This document shows, piece after piece, positions 28,366 through 37,459 of a DNA stretch of 64,000 nucleotides. Position 1 is the stretch's first letter. Each line of letters opens with the position of its first letter. The translations under genes were made by a program, and so were the position numbers. Origin of the DNA: Qipengyuania xiamenensis (lineage in GTDB: Bacteria > Pseudomonadota > Alphaproteobacteria > Sphingomonadales > Sphingomonadaceae). The notes under the pieces were generated by a model. The model was not told where the DNA came from and searched no databases. It worked only from the letters and a program-made list of their open reading frames with translations. The stretch spans positions 992,001-1,056,000 of the forward strand of contig NZ_JAIGNM010000001.1 of the NCBI RefSeq assembly GCF_019711495.1, in the 5' to 3' direction.

Positions 28366-30048
28366 ATGTCTTCCGAAAGTGATGCGCCCATCGCCCCGCC
28401 TCTGGTGGAGCTTCCGATCAACACACACGACCGCGGTTTCTACGACGGCTTCAGCCGCGCGGTGACGATCCCGTCCAAGATCATCGTGTCGTTGCTGATC
28501 ATGTGGGCGATCTTCTTTCCCGTCAGCGCCAGCGAAACGCTGAGCGCGGCGAATTCCACCATCATCTCGAGTTTCGCGGGCTGGTATGTCTACCTCGTTG
28601 CCGCGCTGGTGGTCGTGTGTTTCCTCCTCGCACTGTGGCCGTCGGCCGGTAGCCTGAAGATCGGAGCCCCCGACGACGAGCCCGAGTTCGGACGGTTCAG
28701 CTGGTTCGCCATGCTCTTCGGTGCAGGCATCGGCATCGGCATGCTGACCTATTCCACGGGCGAGCCACTGGCGCATTTCGCAAACAATCCGGACATCATC
28801 CGCGGAACCATCGAGCCGCTCTCCGCCGGAGCGGTCCGGCCGGCCTATTCCTATACCTTCCTGCACTGGGGCCTCGCCGCATGGGCGACCTATGCGCTGG
28901 TGGGCCTTGCGATCGGCTATGTCGCCTACCGGCGCGGCCTGCCGCTGACGATCCGTTCCGGCCTCGCGCCGCTGTTCGGCCTGAAAATGTCCGGTATCTG
29001 GGGGCATGTCATCGACATCGTTGCCGTGGTCGCGACGATCCTCGGCGTGGCGGTCACCATGGGCTTCGGGGTCGAACAGTTCGTTGCCGGCCTCGCCCGC
29101 CTCGGCCTTGGAGACTGGTTACTCGATCCGGATGGGTCGTCCTCGGCCGCCGCGGTCATCGTTTCGCTGGTCGTGCTGGTCGGCGCCTCGACCATCAGCG
29201 CGCTTTCGGGGGTCGGACGCGGCATCAAGTGGCTGTCCAACCTCAACATGGGGCTGTCCTTCGCCCTGCTCGCCCTGTTCCTCGTCGTGGGGTCGGGCCT
29301 GCTCGGCCTGGAACTGCTCGGCGTCGGGTTGTGGGATTACATGCGCACGATCGCACCCAATTCGCTGACCCTGTTCGACGAAGCGGGCCCGAACGGAGCG
29401 GAACTCGTCCAGTGGCAGCTCGACTGGTCGGTATTCTATTGGGCATGGTGGATCGCCTTCGCCCCATTCGTGGGAATGTTCATCGCCCGCATCTCGCGCG
29501 GCCGCAGCATTCGCGAATACGTGCTGGGAGTGATCCTCGTGCCATCGCTGATGTGCTTCACCTGGATGACCATCGTCGGCGGGACCGCGATCGACCTGGA
29601 ACTCAGCGGCGTAGCGGGGGGCAGCATTGTCGGTGCCGGCATTTCGGACCAGCTTTTCGCCACGCTCGCCGTCCTCCTGTCGCCCGGCGTAGCTTCGGTG
29701 GTCTCGGGCCTCGTGGTGCTGCTGCTCATGACCTATCTGGTCACCTCGGCCGACAGCGCCATCCTGATCGTGAACACGATCAACGGAGCGGGCGATACCA
29801 GCGGCCAGCGCCGCCGCCACATCGTCTTCTGGGGTGCCGCCCTCGCCTTTGTGGTGGGATCGATGCTCATCCTTGGCGGGATCGATGCGATCCGGATCAC
29901 CATGATCATCGGCGCACTTCCCTTCTCCGTGGTCGTCGCCCTGATGGCGATTTCGATCGTGAAGGCGGTTATCTACGACCTCAGGCGCAAGAAGCACGGC
30001 GTGCCGACTACTGCGGCCGGCTGCGCCGACCTCGCCGCCACGAAGTAG
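28366..30048 (+). CDS. BCCT-family betaine/choline/carnitine-type transporter
   Basis: 560 residues with 12 predicted membrane helices, a polar N-terminal tail and a basic C-terminal tail. The transporter signature is clear: WSVFYWAWWIAFAPFVGMF followed by IARISRGRSIREY, and GAGIGIGMLTYSTGEP in the first repeat. Members import compatible solutes such as glycine betaine with sodium or protons, usually for osmotic protection. The substrate cannot be fixed. It stands alone after tRNA-Thr and is followed by an AT-rich gap. Confidence 0.9.
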   Translation: MSSESDAPIAPPLVELPINTHDRGFYDGFSRAVTIPSKIIVSLLIMWAIFFPVSASETLSAANSTIISSFAGWYVYLVAALVVVCFLLALWPSAGSLKIGAPDDEPEFGRFSWFAMLFGAGIGIGMLTYSTGEPLAHFANNPDIIRGTIEPLSAGAVRPAYSYTFLHWGLAAWATYALVGLAIGYVAYRRGLPLTIRSGLAPLFGLKMSGIWGHVIDIVAVVATILGVAVTMGFGVEQFVAGLARLGLGDWLLDPDGSSSAAAVIVSLVVLVGASTISALSGVGRGIKWLSNLNMGLSFALLALFLVVGSGLLGLELLGVGLWDYMRTIAPNSLTLFDEAGPNGAELVQWQLDWSVFYWAWWIAFAPFVGMFIARISRGRSIREYVLGVILVPSLMCFTWMTIVGGTAIDLELSGVAGGSIVGAGISDQLFATLAVLLSPGVASVVSGLVVLLLMTYLVTSADSAILIVNTINGAGDTSGQRRRHIVFWGAALAFVVGSMLILGGIDAIRITMIIGALPFSVVVALMAISIVKAVIYDLRRKKHGVPTTAAGCADLAATK

Positions 30049-30419
30049 TTTCCTGACAATAGGTTACAGTCCTCAGCGTGATTTTTCAGTATATCTCGAT
30101 TTCTATTTGAAACTACTTCCACAAATATATAATCTAGAGATAGTAAAATATTACGCAACTAAGTCCTGATAACGTTCATATTCCGATATCGGTTTTCTTA
30201 TTTGAAATATTTGTCCGAGTTCTTTCCTGTGTTGTCTCATTGCAACAGGACTCAATTCATTCGGTAATTTGAAGTCGCACCGGTGGTCGCGCCCCCCACC
30301 CTTCCTTATTGGTCTCGTCGAGCGGGATTGTGATTTTCACACGCTCACGAATATTGGTCCGTCCGGATAACCGGGTGCAGGGCGACAGATATCGATCCAC
30401 ACGGGGGAAACTTCCAGCC
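30049..30419. other. AT-rich intergenic region before the TonB receptor, with candidate promoters
   Basis: 371 bp without a supported gene. Its first 200 bp are strikingly AT-rich compared with the GC-rich genes around it. On the plus strand I see TTGAAA (30107-30112) and a perfect TATAAT (30128-30133) at 15-bp spacing, and TTGCAA (30240-30245) with GGTAAT (30263-30268) at 17 bp. A palindrome CCGATATCGG lies at 30183-30192. These could drive and regulate the receptor gene. The promoter calls are from pattern only. Confidence 0.45.
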
Positions 30420-33074
30420 ATGAAGAAAATCATCAGCGGCGCGTCCGTTAGCGCGCTCGCCATCGCAGTCGCATCGCCTGCACTCGCGCAGGAAACCACG
30501 GAAGCACAACCTGAAGCACAGCCGCGCGCAGGCGGCGTCCAGACCATCGTTGTCACCGCGCAGAAGCGCAGCGAAGACCTGCAGGACGTGCCCGTTTCCG
30601 TCGCCGCCATCGGCGCCGAGGAACTCGACGAACTCGCAGTCGACACCTTCGAGGATTATCTCGACCAGCTTCCCACGGTCACCGCAGGTGGCAGCGGCCC
30701 GGGTCAGAGCACGATCTACATTCGCGGCCTCGCCTCGACCACGCCGAACCTGACGACTGCCGGCGTTGCCGGTCTCGCCCCCAACGTGGCGCTCTATCTC
30801 GACGAACAGCCGCTGGCACAGCCGGGTCGTAACCTCGACGTCTACGCCGCCGACATGGAGCGTATCGAAGTCCTCTCGGGCCCGCAGGGCACGCTGTTCG
30901 GTGCAAGCTCGCAGGCAGGCGTCGTCCGCCTTATCACTGCAAAGCCCGACCTGTCCGGCTTCGACATGAGCGCCGATGCTGGTCTCTCGTTCACCAAGGG
31001 CGGCGAGATGAGCTACAAGGGCGAGGTCATGGTCAACCTGCCGGTGACCAACACGATCGCGCTGCGCGGCGTTGCCTATTACGATCACCAAGGCGGCTAC
31101 ATCGACAATGTCGCCGGTACGCGCGACCTGAGCGAAAGCGCCCGCTTCCGCCCCGCCGGTACGGTCCGTTCGAACGGCGTTCCGGTGAACGCGCTGCGCG
31201 GCGGTTTCCAGGCCGGCGCCGACCTGTCGAACGTGACCTTCCTCGAAGCCGACAATGCGGCACTGGTCGAAGATGATTTCAACGACACCAGCTATGCCGG
31301 TTTCCGCGCCACCGCGCTGTGGGAAGTCACCCCCGACTGGACCGTGACCGTGGCCCACAGCCGCCAGGAAGTCGAAAGCGACGGCGTGTTCTTCGCCGAT
31401 CCCGAACTCGACGGTCTCGACGATCTGGAAATCCAGCGTTTCGAAGAAGACACGCTGGAAGACGAGTTCTCGAACACCGCCTGGACCGTCGAGGGCCGCC
31501 TCGGCATGCTCGACCTGGTCTACACGGGCGCGTTCACCGACCGCACGACCGACCAGCGCGTCGACTACACCGACTACCTGTTCGTCGGTCAGTATCTGCC
31601 GTATTACATCTGTGACGGCTCGGTTACCTATCCCGGCGCAGCTGCACCCAGCGGCACCTGCCAGGCACCCAACCTCTACGTCACCTCGTTCAGCGAAACG
31701 GAAGTCTTCACCAATGAATTCCGCTTCAGCACGCCGGACGACAACTGGATCCGCACCACGGGCGGTGTGTTCTTCTCCGACCTGGAGCTGAAAGAACGCA
31801 ACGACTTCGCCTATCCGGGCAATGTCATCGCTCAGCCGTTCGGCGCTTTCGCACCGAACTTCCCGCAGGCGGGCTATACCTCGCTCGACGGCCCGTTCCC
31901 GGCAGAAACGATCTTCCGGAACGATATCCGCCGTACCGACGAGCAGTTCGGCATCTTCGGTGAAACCAGCATCGACATCATCCCGGACCTGCTGACCATC
32001 ACCGGCGGCATCCGTTACTACAACATCCGGGTCGACTTCGAAGGCAGCGCCAACGGCAGCTTCTGCAACAGCGGCGCAGCGCAGGACGCGAACGCGTTCG
32101 GCACCGACCTCAACGACCTGTATGACGGTGACGGTTCGTTCACCTTCATCGGTTCGTGCAACTCGGCCCTGCGCCAGACCTTCACGATCAACGACACCTT
32201 TGCCGACATTCGCGCAGCCGGCCTGAGCGTTTCGCAGGCCCGCGCGGTATTCAACGCCGTTCGCGCACCGGACGAAGCGAAGGCCGAAGGCGTGATCTAC
32301 AAGGGTACGCTGACCCTCACCCCGACGCCGGACCTGCTGTTCTACGCGACCTATTCGGAAGGCTTCCGTCCCGGACTGCTCAACCGTCCGGGCGGCGCCA
32401 CCAATGGCGCGGGCTTCGTGGTTCCGTTCGAACTCGATACCGACGAAGTGAAGAACTACGAATTCGGCTGGAAGACCGAACTGCTCGACGGCCAGATGCG
32501 CTTCAACGGCAGCGCGTTCTACGTCGACATCAGCCGCCTCCAGACGACGATCTTCGACCCGTCGATCACGAACCTGTTCTTCTCGGCAAATGCTGCGAAT
32601 GCGGAAATCCGCGGTGTGGAAGCAGACTTCACCGTGGCACCCTATTCGATGCCGGGCCTGACGCTCTCGGGTGCCTTCTCGATCCTCGACACCGAGATCA
32701 CCGAAGTGCTCATCCCGACGAGCGACGTGATCGTGGGCAACGAACTGGCCTTCGCACCGTCGTTCCAGGGCAATCTGCGTGCACGGTACGAATGGTCGCT
32801 GTCGAATGACTGGGAAGCTTTCATCCAGCCCCAGGTCACGCATTCGGCATCGAAGTTCACCGACGTGATCGAGATCAACAAGCTCGAACTCGACAGCTAC
32901 ACCGTCGTCGACCTGTCGGCAGGCGTTAAGGGCGAGCAGTGGAGCGTCGAACTGTTTGGCGAGAACCTGTTCGACGAACGCGCACAGATCTCGGGCAATT
33001 ACGTCAACGACCGCCCGCGGATCGCGACCAACCGTCCGCTGACGGTCGGCCTGCGCGTCGGCTTCGACTACTAG
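30420..33074 (+). CDS. TonB-dependent outer-membrane receptor
   Basis: 884 residues. Signal peptide 1-24 (cleavage near PALAQ-E), then a TonB-box-like TIVVTAQKRSEDLQDVPVSV, a plug domain (about 45-160, GPQGTLFGASSQAGVV) and a 22-strand beta-barrel pattern ending in an aromatic residue (LRVGFDY). A loop near residue 400 contains a Cys pair (YYICDGS and GTCQAP) likely disulfide-bonded outside. This class imports siderophores, B12, glycans or peptides using TonB energy; the substrate is unknown. The next gene is a TPR-sulfotransferase, separated by a terminator-like hairpin. Confidence 0.93.
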   Translation: MKKIISGASVSALAIAVASPALAQETTEAQPEAQPRAGGVQTIVVTAQKRSEDLQDVPVSVAAIGAEELDELAVDTFEDYLDQLPTVTAGGSGPGQSTIYIRGLASTTPNLTTAGVAGLAPNVALYLDEQPLAQPGRNLDVYAADMERIEVLSGPQGTLFGASSQAGVVRLITAKPDLSGFDMSADAGLSFTKGGEMSYKGEVMVNLPVTNTIALRGVAYYDHQGGYIDNVAGTRDLSESARFRPAGTVRSNGVPVNALRGGFQAGADLSNVTFLEADNAALVEDDFNDTSYAGFRATALWEVTPDWTVTVAHSRQEVESDGVFFADPELDGLDDLEIQRFEEDTLEDEFSNTAWTVEGRLGMLDLVYTGAFTDRTTDQRVDYTDYLFVGQYLPYYICDGSVTYPGAAAPSGTCQAPNLYVTSFSETEVFTNEFRFSTPDDNWIRTTGGVFFSDLELKERNDFAYPGNVIAQPFGAFAPNFPQAGYTSLDGPFPAETIFRNDIRRTDEQFGIFGETSIDIIPDLLTITGGIRYYNIRVDFEGSANGSFCNSGAAQDANAFGTDLNDLYDGDGSFTFIGSCNSALRQTFTINDTFADIRAAGLSVSQARAVFNAVRAPDEAKAEGVIYKGTLTLTPTPDLLFYATYSEGFRPGLLNRPGGATNGAGFVVPFELDTDEVKNYEFGWKTELLDGQMRFNGSAFYVDISRLQTTIFDPSITNLFFSANAANAEIRGVEADFTVAPYSMPGLTLSGAFSILDTEITEVLIPTSDVIVGNELAFAPSFQGNLRARYEWSLSNDWEAFIQPQVTHSASKFTDVIEINKLELDSYTVVDLSAGVKGEQWSVELFGENLFDERAQISGNYVNDRPRIATNRPLTVGLRVGFDY

Positions 33075-33101
33075 GACCGACACCCTTCACCGGGAAACGA
33101 G

Positions 33102-33148
33102 GCGGCGGGAGCGGGCAAAGGCCATCGCTTCCGCCGCTTCTGTTTGTT
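33102..33148 (+). terminator. Terminator-like hairpin after the TonB receptor gene
   Basis: GCGGCGGGAGC (33102-33112) pairs with GCTTCCGCCGC (33127-33137) with one G-T pair, followed by TTCTGTTTGTT. It lies 28 bp after the receptor stop and 12 bp before the sulfotransferase start, so it may end most transcripts or let part through to the sulfotransferase gene. Confidence 0.65.
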
Positions 33149-33159
33149 AGGCGATAATC

Positions 33160-35127
33160 ATGACCACCCGCGAAGACACTCTTTCGGCAGCGCAAAAGGC
33201 CCTGCAGGCGGGCGATTTCGCACGCGGACGCGAGCTTGCCGACAGCCTGCTGGCCGAAGACGGCAAGGACGGCGAAGCGCTGTACATGGCCGCGGTCGCC
33301 GCGCGCTATCTCAAGCAGTTTGACGATGCCGAAGGCTACCTCGCCGCGCTCCATGGCGTCATGCCGGAATATGGCCGCGCGTGGCAGGAGGCCGGACATC
33401 TGGCAAAGGCTCGCGGCCAGACGGCCGACGCCATCTCCGCCTATGCCAACGCCACGCGCTTCAACCCTGCGCTGGAAGCCAGCTGGCGCGCGATGGCACC
33501 GCTCCTCACAGAGGCGGGCCGAGTAGCGGAAGCCCGGAATGCCATCGCGCAGGCCGACCGGATCGACGGCCTGCCGAAGGAACTCGTCGCGGTTACCCAT
33601 CATTTCCACGAAGGCCGCCTGCTGCGCGCCGAGGAAATTTGCCGCCATTACCTTCGCAGCCATCCGAAGAACGTAGAAGGCATGCGCCTGCTCGCCAAGA
33701 TCGGCATGCAGCTGGGCGTAGTCGAAGATGCGGAGTTCCTGCTCGACAGCGCCGCCGCCTTCGAGCCGCACAACGTCCAGGTGCGGCTCGACTATATCGA
33801 CGCGCTGCGCCGCCGCCAGAAGTTCGAAAGGGCGCGTGAAGAAGCCGAGGCGCTCTACCGGCAGGACCCCGAAAACCCGCTGTTCCAGTCTCACCTCGCG
33901 ATCGAGAGCATGCAGACGGGCGACTATGACAAGGCGTTCGAACTGTTCGATGCCGTGCTTGCCAGGCTGCCCGATGATCCTGCCACGCTGACCAGCCGCG
34001 GCCATGCCTTGAAGACAACCGGCAGGCAGGAGGATGCGGTCGAAAGCTATCGCGCCGCCTTCGCTGCCAAGCCCGACCACGGCGACGCCTATTACGCGCT
34101 CGCCAATCTCAAGACCTACAGCTTCACCGACGACGAAATCGCTGCAATGCGCGAACAGGCCGCTCGCCCCGGCCTCGCATTCATGGACCGCGTCCACCTC
34201 TCCTTTGCGCTCGGCAAGGCGTTCGAGGATCGCGGCGAATACGAAGCGTCATTCGGGCACTACGAGGAAGGCAATGCGCTGAAGCGCGCGCAAACCCGCT
34301 ACAGCGCCGATGCCATGAGCGAGGAACTGGCGAAACAGGCCGAGTTCTGCACGCCGGAACTCTTCGATACGCACGCAGGTTCGGGCCATTCCGCGCCCGA
34401 CCCGATCTTCATCCTCGGCCTTCCCCGTGCAGGCTCGACCCTGCTCGAACAGATCCTTGCCAGCCACAGCCAGGTCGACGGGACGCTGGAACTGCCCAAT
34501 ATCCTTGCACTGGCGCACCGACTGCGAGGCCGGAAGGCCGGCCAGTCGCGATATCCGCAGATCCTCCATGATCTCACCCGCGAACAGCTCACGCAGTTCG
34601 GCGAAAAGTTCATCGAGGACACCCGCGTCCACCGGCAAGGCGCGCCTTTCTTCATCGACAAGATGCCGAACAATTTCCGGCACATCGGCCTCATCCACCT
34701 GATCCTGCCCAATGCAAAGATCATCGATGCCCGCCGCGCCCCGATGGACTGCTGTTTCTCCGGCTTCAAACAGCTCTTCGCCGAAGGGCAAGAGTTCACT
34801 TACGGGCTGGAGGAAGTCGGCCGCTACTATTCCGACTACGTCGCGCTCATGGACCACTGGGACCGCGTGCTGCCGGGCAAGGTCTTGCGGGTGGATCACG
34901 AGGACGTGCTCGACGATCTCGAGGGTCAGACCCGCCGGATGCTCGAATATTGCGGCCTGCCCTTCGAGGAAGCCTGCCTCGACTTCCACAAGTCCGACCG
35001 CGCAGTGCGTACCGCCAGCAGCGAACAGGTCCGCCGCCCGATAAACCGCAGCGGACAGGACGCATGGAAGCCTTTCGAACCATGGCTCGATCCGCTGAAA
35101 AAGGCTCTCGGACCGCTCGCACCATAG
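33160..35127 (+). CDS. TPR-repeat sulfotransferase
   Basis: 655 residues. Residues 1-370 are a series of tetratricopeptide repeats (helical 34-residue units). From about 414 there is a sulfotransferase domain with the PAPS 5'-phosphate loop FILGLPRAGSTLLEQILASH (417-436), an internal IDKMPNNFRHIGLI block and a 3'-phosphate-binding-like IIDARRAPMDCCFS. It would transfer sulfate from PAPS to an unknown acceptor; the TPR part probably binds a peptide or protein acceptor or partner. There is no signal peptide. The pairing with a TonB receptor recurs in sphingomonads and caulobacters. Confidence 0.88.
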   Translation: MTTREDTLSAAQKALQAGDFARGRELADSLLAEDGKDGEALYMAAVAARYLKQFDDAEGYLAALHGVMPEYGRAWQEAGHLAKARGQTADAISAYANATRFNPALEASWRAMAPLLTEAGRVAEARNAIAQADRIDGLPKELVAVTHHFHEGRLLRAEEICRHYLRSHPKNVEGMRLLAKIGMQLGVVEDAEFLLDSAAAFEPHNVQVRLDYIDALRRRQKFERAREEAEALYRQDPENPLFQSHLAIESMQTGDYDKAFELFDAVLARLPDDPATLTSRGHALKTTGRQEDAVESYRAAFAAKPDHGDAYYALANLKTYSFTDDEIAAMREQAARPGLAFMDRVHLSFALGKAFEDRGEYEASFGHYEEGNALKRAQTRYSADAMSEELAKQAEFCTPELFDTHAGSGHSAPDPIFILGLPRAGSTLLEQILASHSQVDGTLELPNILALAHRLRGRKAGQSRYPQILHDLTREQLTQFGEKFIEDTRVHRQGAPFFIDKMPNNFRHIGLIHLILPNAKIIDARRAPMDCCFSGFKQLFAEGQEFTYGLEEVGRYYSDYVALMDHWDRVLPGKVLRVDHEDVLDDLEGQTRRMLEYCGLPFEEACLDFHKSDRAVRTASSEQVRRPINRSGQDAWKPFEPWLDPLKKALGPLAP

Positions 35128-35194
35128 GCCACGCGGGGCATTGTCGGGCCGTCATGGCTTGAAGTGCGCACAATGAGTGATACGCAGCGCCGGA

Positions 35195-36421
35195 ATGCTG
35201 ACGTCCGCTCTTCCCGTACGCGCCATCCTGGCAGCGATCTTCGTCCTCATGGCAGGCAGCGGCTTCCTGTCGACCCTGATCGCCATCCGGCTGGAGCAGG
35301 ACGGGCAGTCGGCGGCCATCATCGGCCTGGTTGCCACCAGCTACTTCGCGGGCCTGATGATCGGATCGATGCGGGTCGAGCGGCTGATTGCCAATATCGG
35401 CCATATTCGCGGATTCGCGGCCTTCGTGACAGTCTATTCGGCGAGCAGCCTGACCTATGCGATCATAGACCTGCCCGCGGTCTGGCTTGTCCTGCGCCTG
35501 ATCGACGGTTTTGCGATGGCCGGCGTGTTCGTATGCCTTGAAAGCTGGCTCAACCAGCAGGCGAGCCCGGCCAACCGCAGTTCGATCCTCGCGGCGTACA
35601 TGATTGCGCTCTATTGCGGTCAGGCAGGAGGGCAGTTCCTGCTTAACCTCGGCGACAATGCGCCCGACCTGCCCTTCATGGTGTCGGCGATCCTGCTGTC
35701 GATCGCCCTCCTTCCGATCCTGCTCACGAAGATGCAGCAACCTGTGATCGAGAAGACGGTCCCCTTCTCTCTGAAGAAGCTCTACAAAGCCTCGCCTCTC
35801 GGGATCGTAGGTACGCTGGCAACCGGTGCCATGCTCGGCGCGTTCTACGCATTGGGCGCGGTCTACGTGCAGCGGATCGGAATGCCGCTTTCGCAGGTCG
35901 CCCTGTTCACCTTCTGCGTGATCGCGGGTGGTGTGGTGTTGCAATATCCGCTCGGCATCCTGTCGGACCGCTTCGACCGCAGGCAAGTGGTCAACGCCTG
36001 CTTCCTCATAGTCGGAGCGATCTGCGCGGTCATGGCCTTGGTTCCGATGCCCTCCTTCGGCACGATCGTCCTCGGCAGCCTGTTCGGAGGCTTCGCCTTC
36101 GCACTCTATCCGCTGTGCGTCGCCCATTCGAACGACCACCTTACCGAAGAGGAGCGTGTCGGCGCGAGCAGCGGGCTCGTCCTGACCTACTCGGTAGGAG
36201 CCGTCGCGGGCCCGATGATCGGTTCGCTCGGGATGGGGCTACTCGGCCCCGATGGCCTGTTCGGCGTGATCGGCACCATGGCTATTATGGGCGCCATGTT
36301 CGGCCTGTGGCGGACCTTAGCGCGTGCCTCTGTCCCTGCAGAAGAGCAGCAGGCCTTTCAGAGCCTGCCGCGTACCACGCCGATGGCAGCGGTTCTCGAA
36401 AGCGAGGATTTGCCCGAATAG
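35195..36421 (+). CDS. MFS transporter, YcaD-like
   Basis: 408 residues with 12 membrane helices. The cytoplasmic-loop motif around DRFDRRQVVNACF marks the major facilitator superfamily, and the pattern FVCLESWLNQQASPANR and LLTYSVGAVAGPMIGSLGMG resembles YcaD. The substrate is unknown. ATG 35195 was chosen; a GTG 18 bases upstream is possible and neither has a clear ribosome site. It follows the sulfotransferase gene by 67 bp, so the three genes may share a role in taking up or exporting a sulfated compound, but this is only context. Confidence 0.85.
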   Translation: MLTSALPVRAILAAIFVLMAGSGFLSTLIAIRLEQDGQSAAIIGLVATSYFAGLMIGSMRVERLIANIGHIRGFAAFVTVYSASSLTYAIIDLPAVWLVLRLIDGFAMAGVFVCLESWLNQQASPANRSSILAAYMIALYCGQAGGQFLLNLGDNAPDLPFMVSAILLSIALLPILLTKMQQPVIEKTVPFSLKKLYKASPLGIVGTLATGAMLGAFYALGAVYVQRIGMPLSQVALFTFCVIAGGVVLQYPLGILSDRFDRRQVVNACFLIVGAICAVMALVPMPSFGTIVLGSLFGGFAFALYPLCVAHSNDHLTEEERVGASSGLVLTYSVGAVAGPMIGSLGMGLLGPDGLFGVIGTMAIMGAMFGLWRTLARASVPAEEQQAFQSLPRTTPMAAVLESEDLPE

Positions 36422-36428
36422 ACATACG

Positions 36429-36460
36429 AAAAGGCCGGACCGCCTTTCGACGATCCGGCC
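36429..36460 (-). terminator. Rho-independent terminator of the Gly/Ser-rich protein gene
   Basis: GGCCGGA (36433-36439) and TCCGGCC (36454-36460) form a 7-bp GC stem. On the minus strand the stem is followed by TTTTCG, the expected order for the gene ending at 36486. It also lies just after the convergent MFS stop. Confidence 0.7.
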
Positions 36461-36485
36461 CCTTCGCGGTTCTGCGACCCTGTTG

Positions 36486-37349
36486 TTATTCAGCCATGTC
36501 TTCGCTGACCGGCTCGGGCCGTTCATCATTGCCGCTCGATGCCGAGCCGCTGCCTTCGCCAGCGATCAAGGCGTTGCCGCTACCCCTGAGGTTGGCTGCC
36601 GGAATGGTGGTAAGTCCTTCGCGGCTCTCGACGACCACTTCGCGAACCTGGCCGCTACGCGTGGCGACGATGTCGCGAACATTTCCGAGCTGCTGGCCCG
36701 AGGGAAGGTTGACCGGCATTCCCGGTGCCACTGCAAAGGCGCCTTCGCCCTCGGCATCGCCACTGCCTGCCACGGCCAGCATGCCGTTACCGAGCGAGCC
36801 CGCACCCGAAGCCGCGCCGTTGGCCGAACCGGCAGCATTGCCTGCCTGGCCTGCAAGACCGGTGGCGCGCTCACGTACGGCACCGACAGCCGGAGTGGCG
36901 AGGTTGCGAACGGTCGAAACGCCGTCACGGGCACGGCCCACTGCGTCGCCAGCTGTGCTACGAACGGCATCCGTGCCGATCAGCTGGGCATTGGCATTGC
37001 CCGAACCCGATGCACTGCCCGAGCCCGAGGCATCGCCCGAGGCGGAACCCAGCGGGCTATCGATCAGCTGACTGGTGGTACCTTCGAGGCCCGCATCGAG
37101 CGAACGCGTCACAGAAACCTCGCCGGTATCGCGGTCGACATTCTGGTCGCCGTCGGTCGAAGCATTGCCACGTGCGGTGCCGCGGGTGATCGTGCTGATC
37201 CGGTCGGTCGAACCGCGCAGGGTGGTATCGACAGTGCCCCTGACAGTTCCGGTCACCCCGCCGAGGCCGCCGCCACTACCCAGGAGCTGAGCATGCGCCG
37301 GAGCCGAAATCAGGGTGAGAGCCGAAGCTGCGAGAATAAGATGTTTCAT
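36486..37349 (-). CDS. Secreted Gly/Ser/Ala-rich protein with a PRC-barrel-like segment
   Basis: 287 residues. Signal peptide 1-20 (HLILAASALTLISAPAHA), then a long low-complexity Gly/Ala/Ser/Thr-rich region (about 22-205) with several SGSGxA-type runs. Residues about 210-255 (MPVNLPSGQQLGNVRDIV and QVREVVVES) resemble a PRC-barrel domain, usually found in RNA-processing, photosynthetic and surface proteins. The C-terminal tail is acidic. An envelope or matrix role is likely, function unknown. ATG 37349 gives a better signal peptide than the start 18 bases upstream. Its neighbour is the secreted subtilase. Confidence 0.65.
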   Translation of the reverse strand: MKHLILAASALTLISAPAHAQLLGSGGGLGGVTGTVRGTVDTTLRGSTDRISTITRGTARGNASTDGDQNVDRDTGEVSVTRSLDAGLEGTTSQLIDSPLGSASGDASGSGSASGSGNANAQLIGTDAVRSTAGDAVGRARDGVSTVRNLATPAVGAVRERATGLAGQAGNAAGSANGAASGAGSLGNGMLAVAGSGDAEGEGAFAVAPGMPVNLPSGQQLGNVRDIVATRSGQVREVVVESREGLTTIPAANLRGSGNALIAGEGSGSASSGNDERPEPVSEDMAE

Positions 37350-37459
37350 GATGGTTTTCCCTTTCATCGTTTACGGATGCGAAGAGTGGTTGGTGCATCC
37401 GCTTGAAAGGAAAACGGGCGGGGTTCGCCGCTTAATCCATCTTTTCTGGAAAAACTTTT

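Noticed and set aside
30345-33083. A 912-codon open frame on the minus strand opposite the TonB receptor gene
   Set aside because: It has no recognisable domain and is rich in residues produced by the complement of biased GC-rich codons. The plus strand encodes an unmistakable receptor.
34847-36139. A 430-codon minus-strand frame across the sulfotransferase end and MFS gene
   Set aside because: It shows His/Asp/Arg-rich low-complexity translation typical of antisense frames; the plus strand has a clear transporter.
36890-37070. Short repeated GC-rich stretches in the Gly/Ser-rich gene that might suggest a CRISPR or tandem repeat array
   Set aside because: The repetition reflects Ser/Gly/Ala codons of low-complexity protein; there are no regular spacers or constant repeats.
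37411-37429. GGCG/CGCC stem followed by TTTT as terminator of the subtilase gene
   Set aside because: The stem has only four pairs, too weak to list as a feature.
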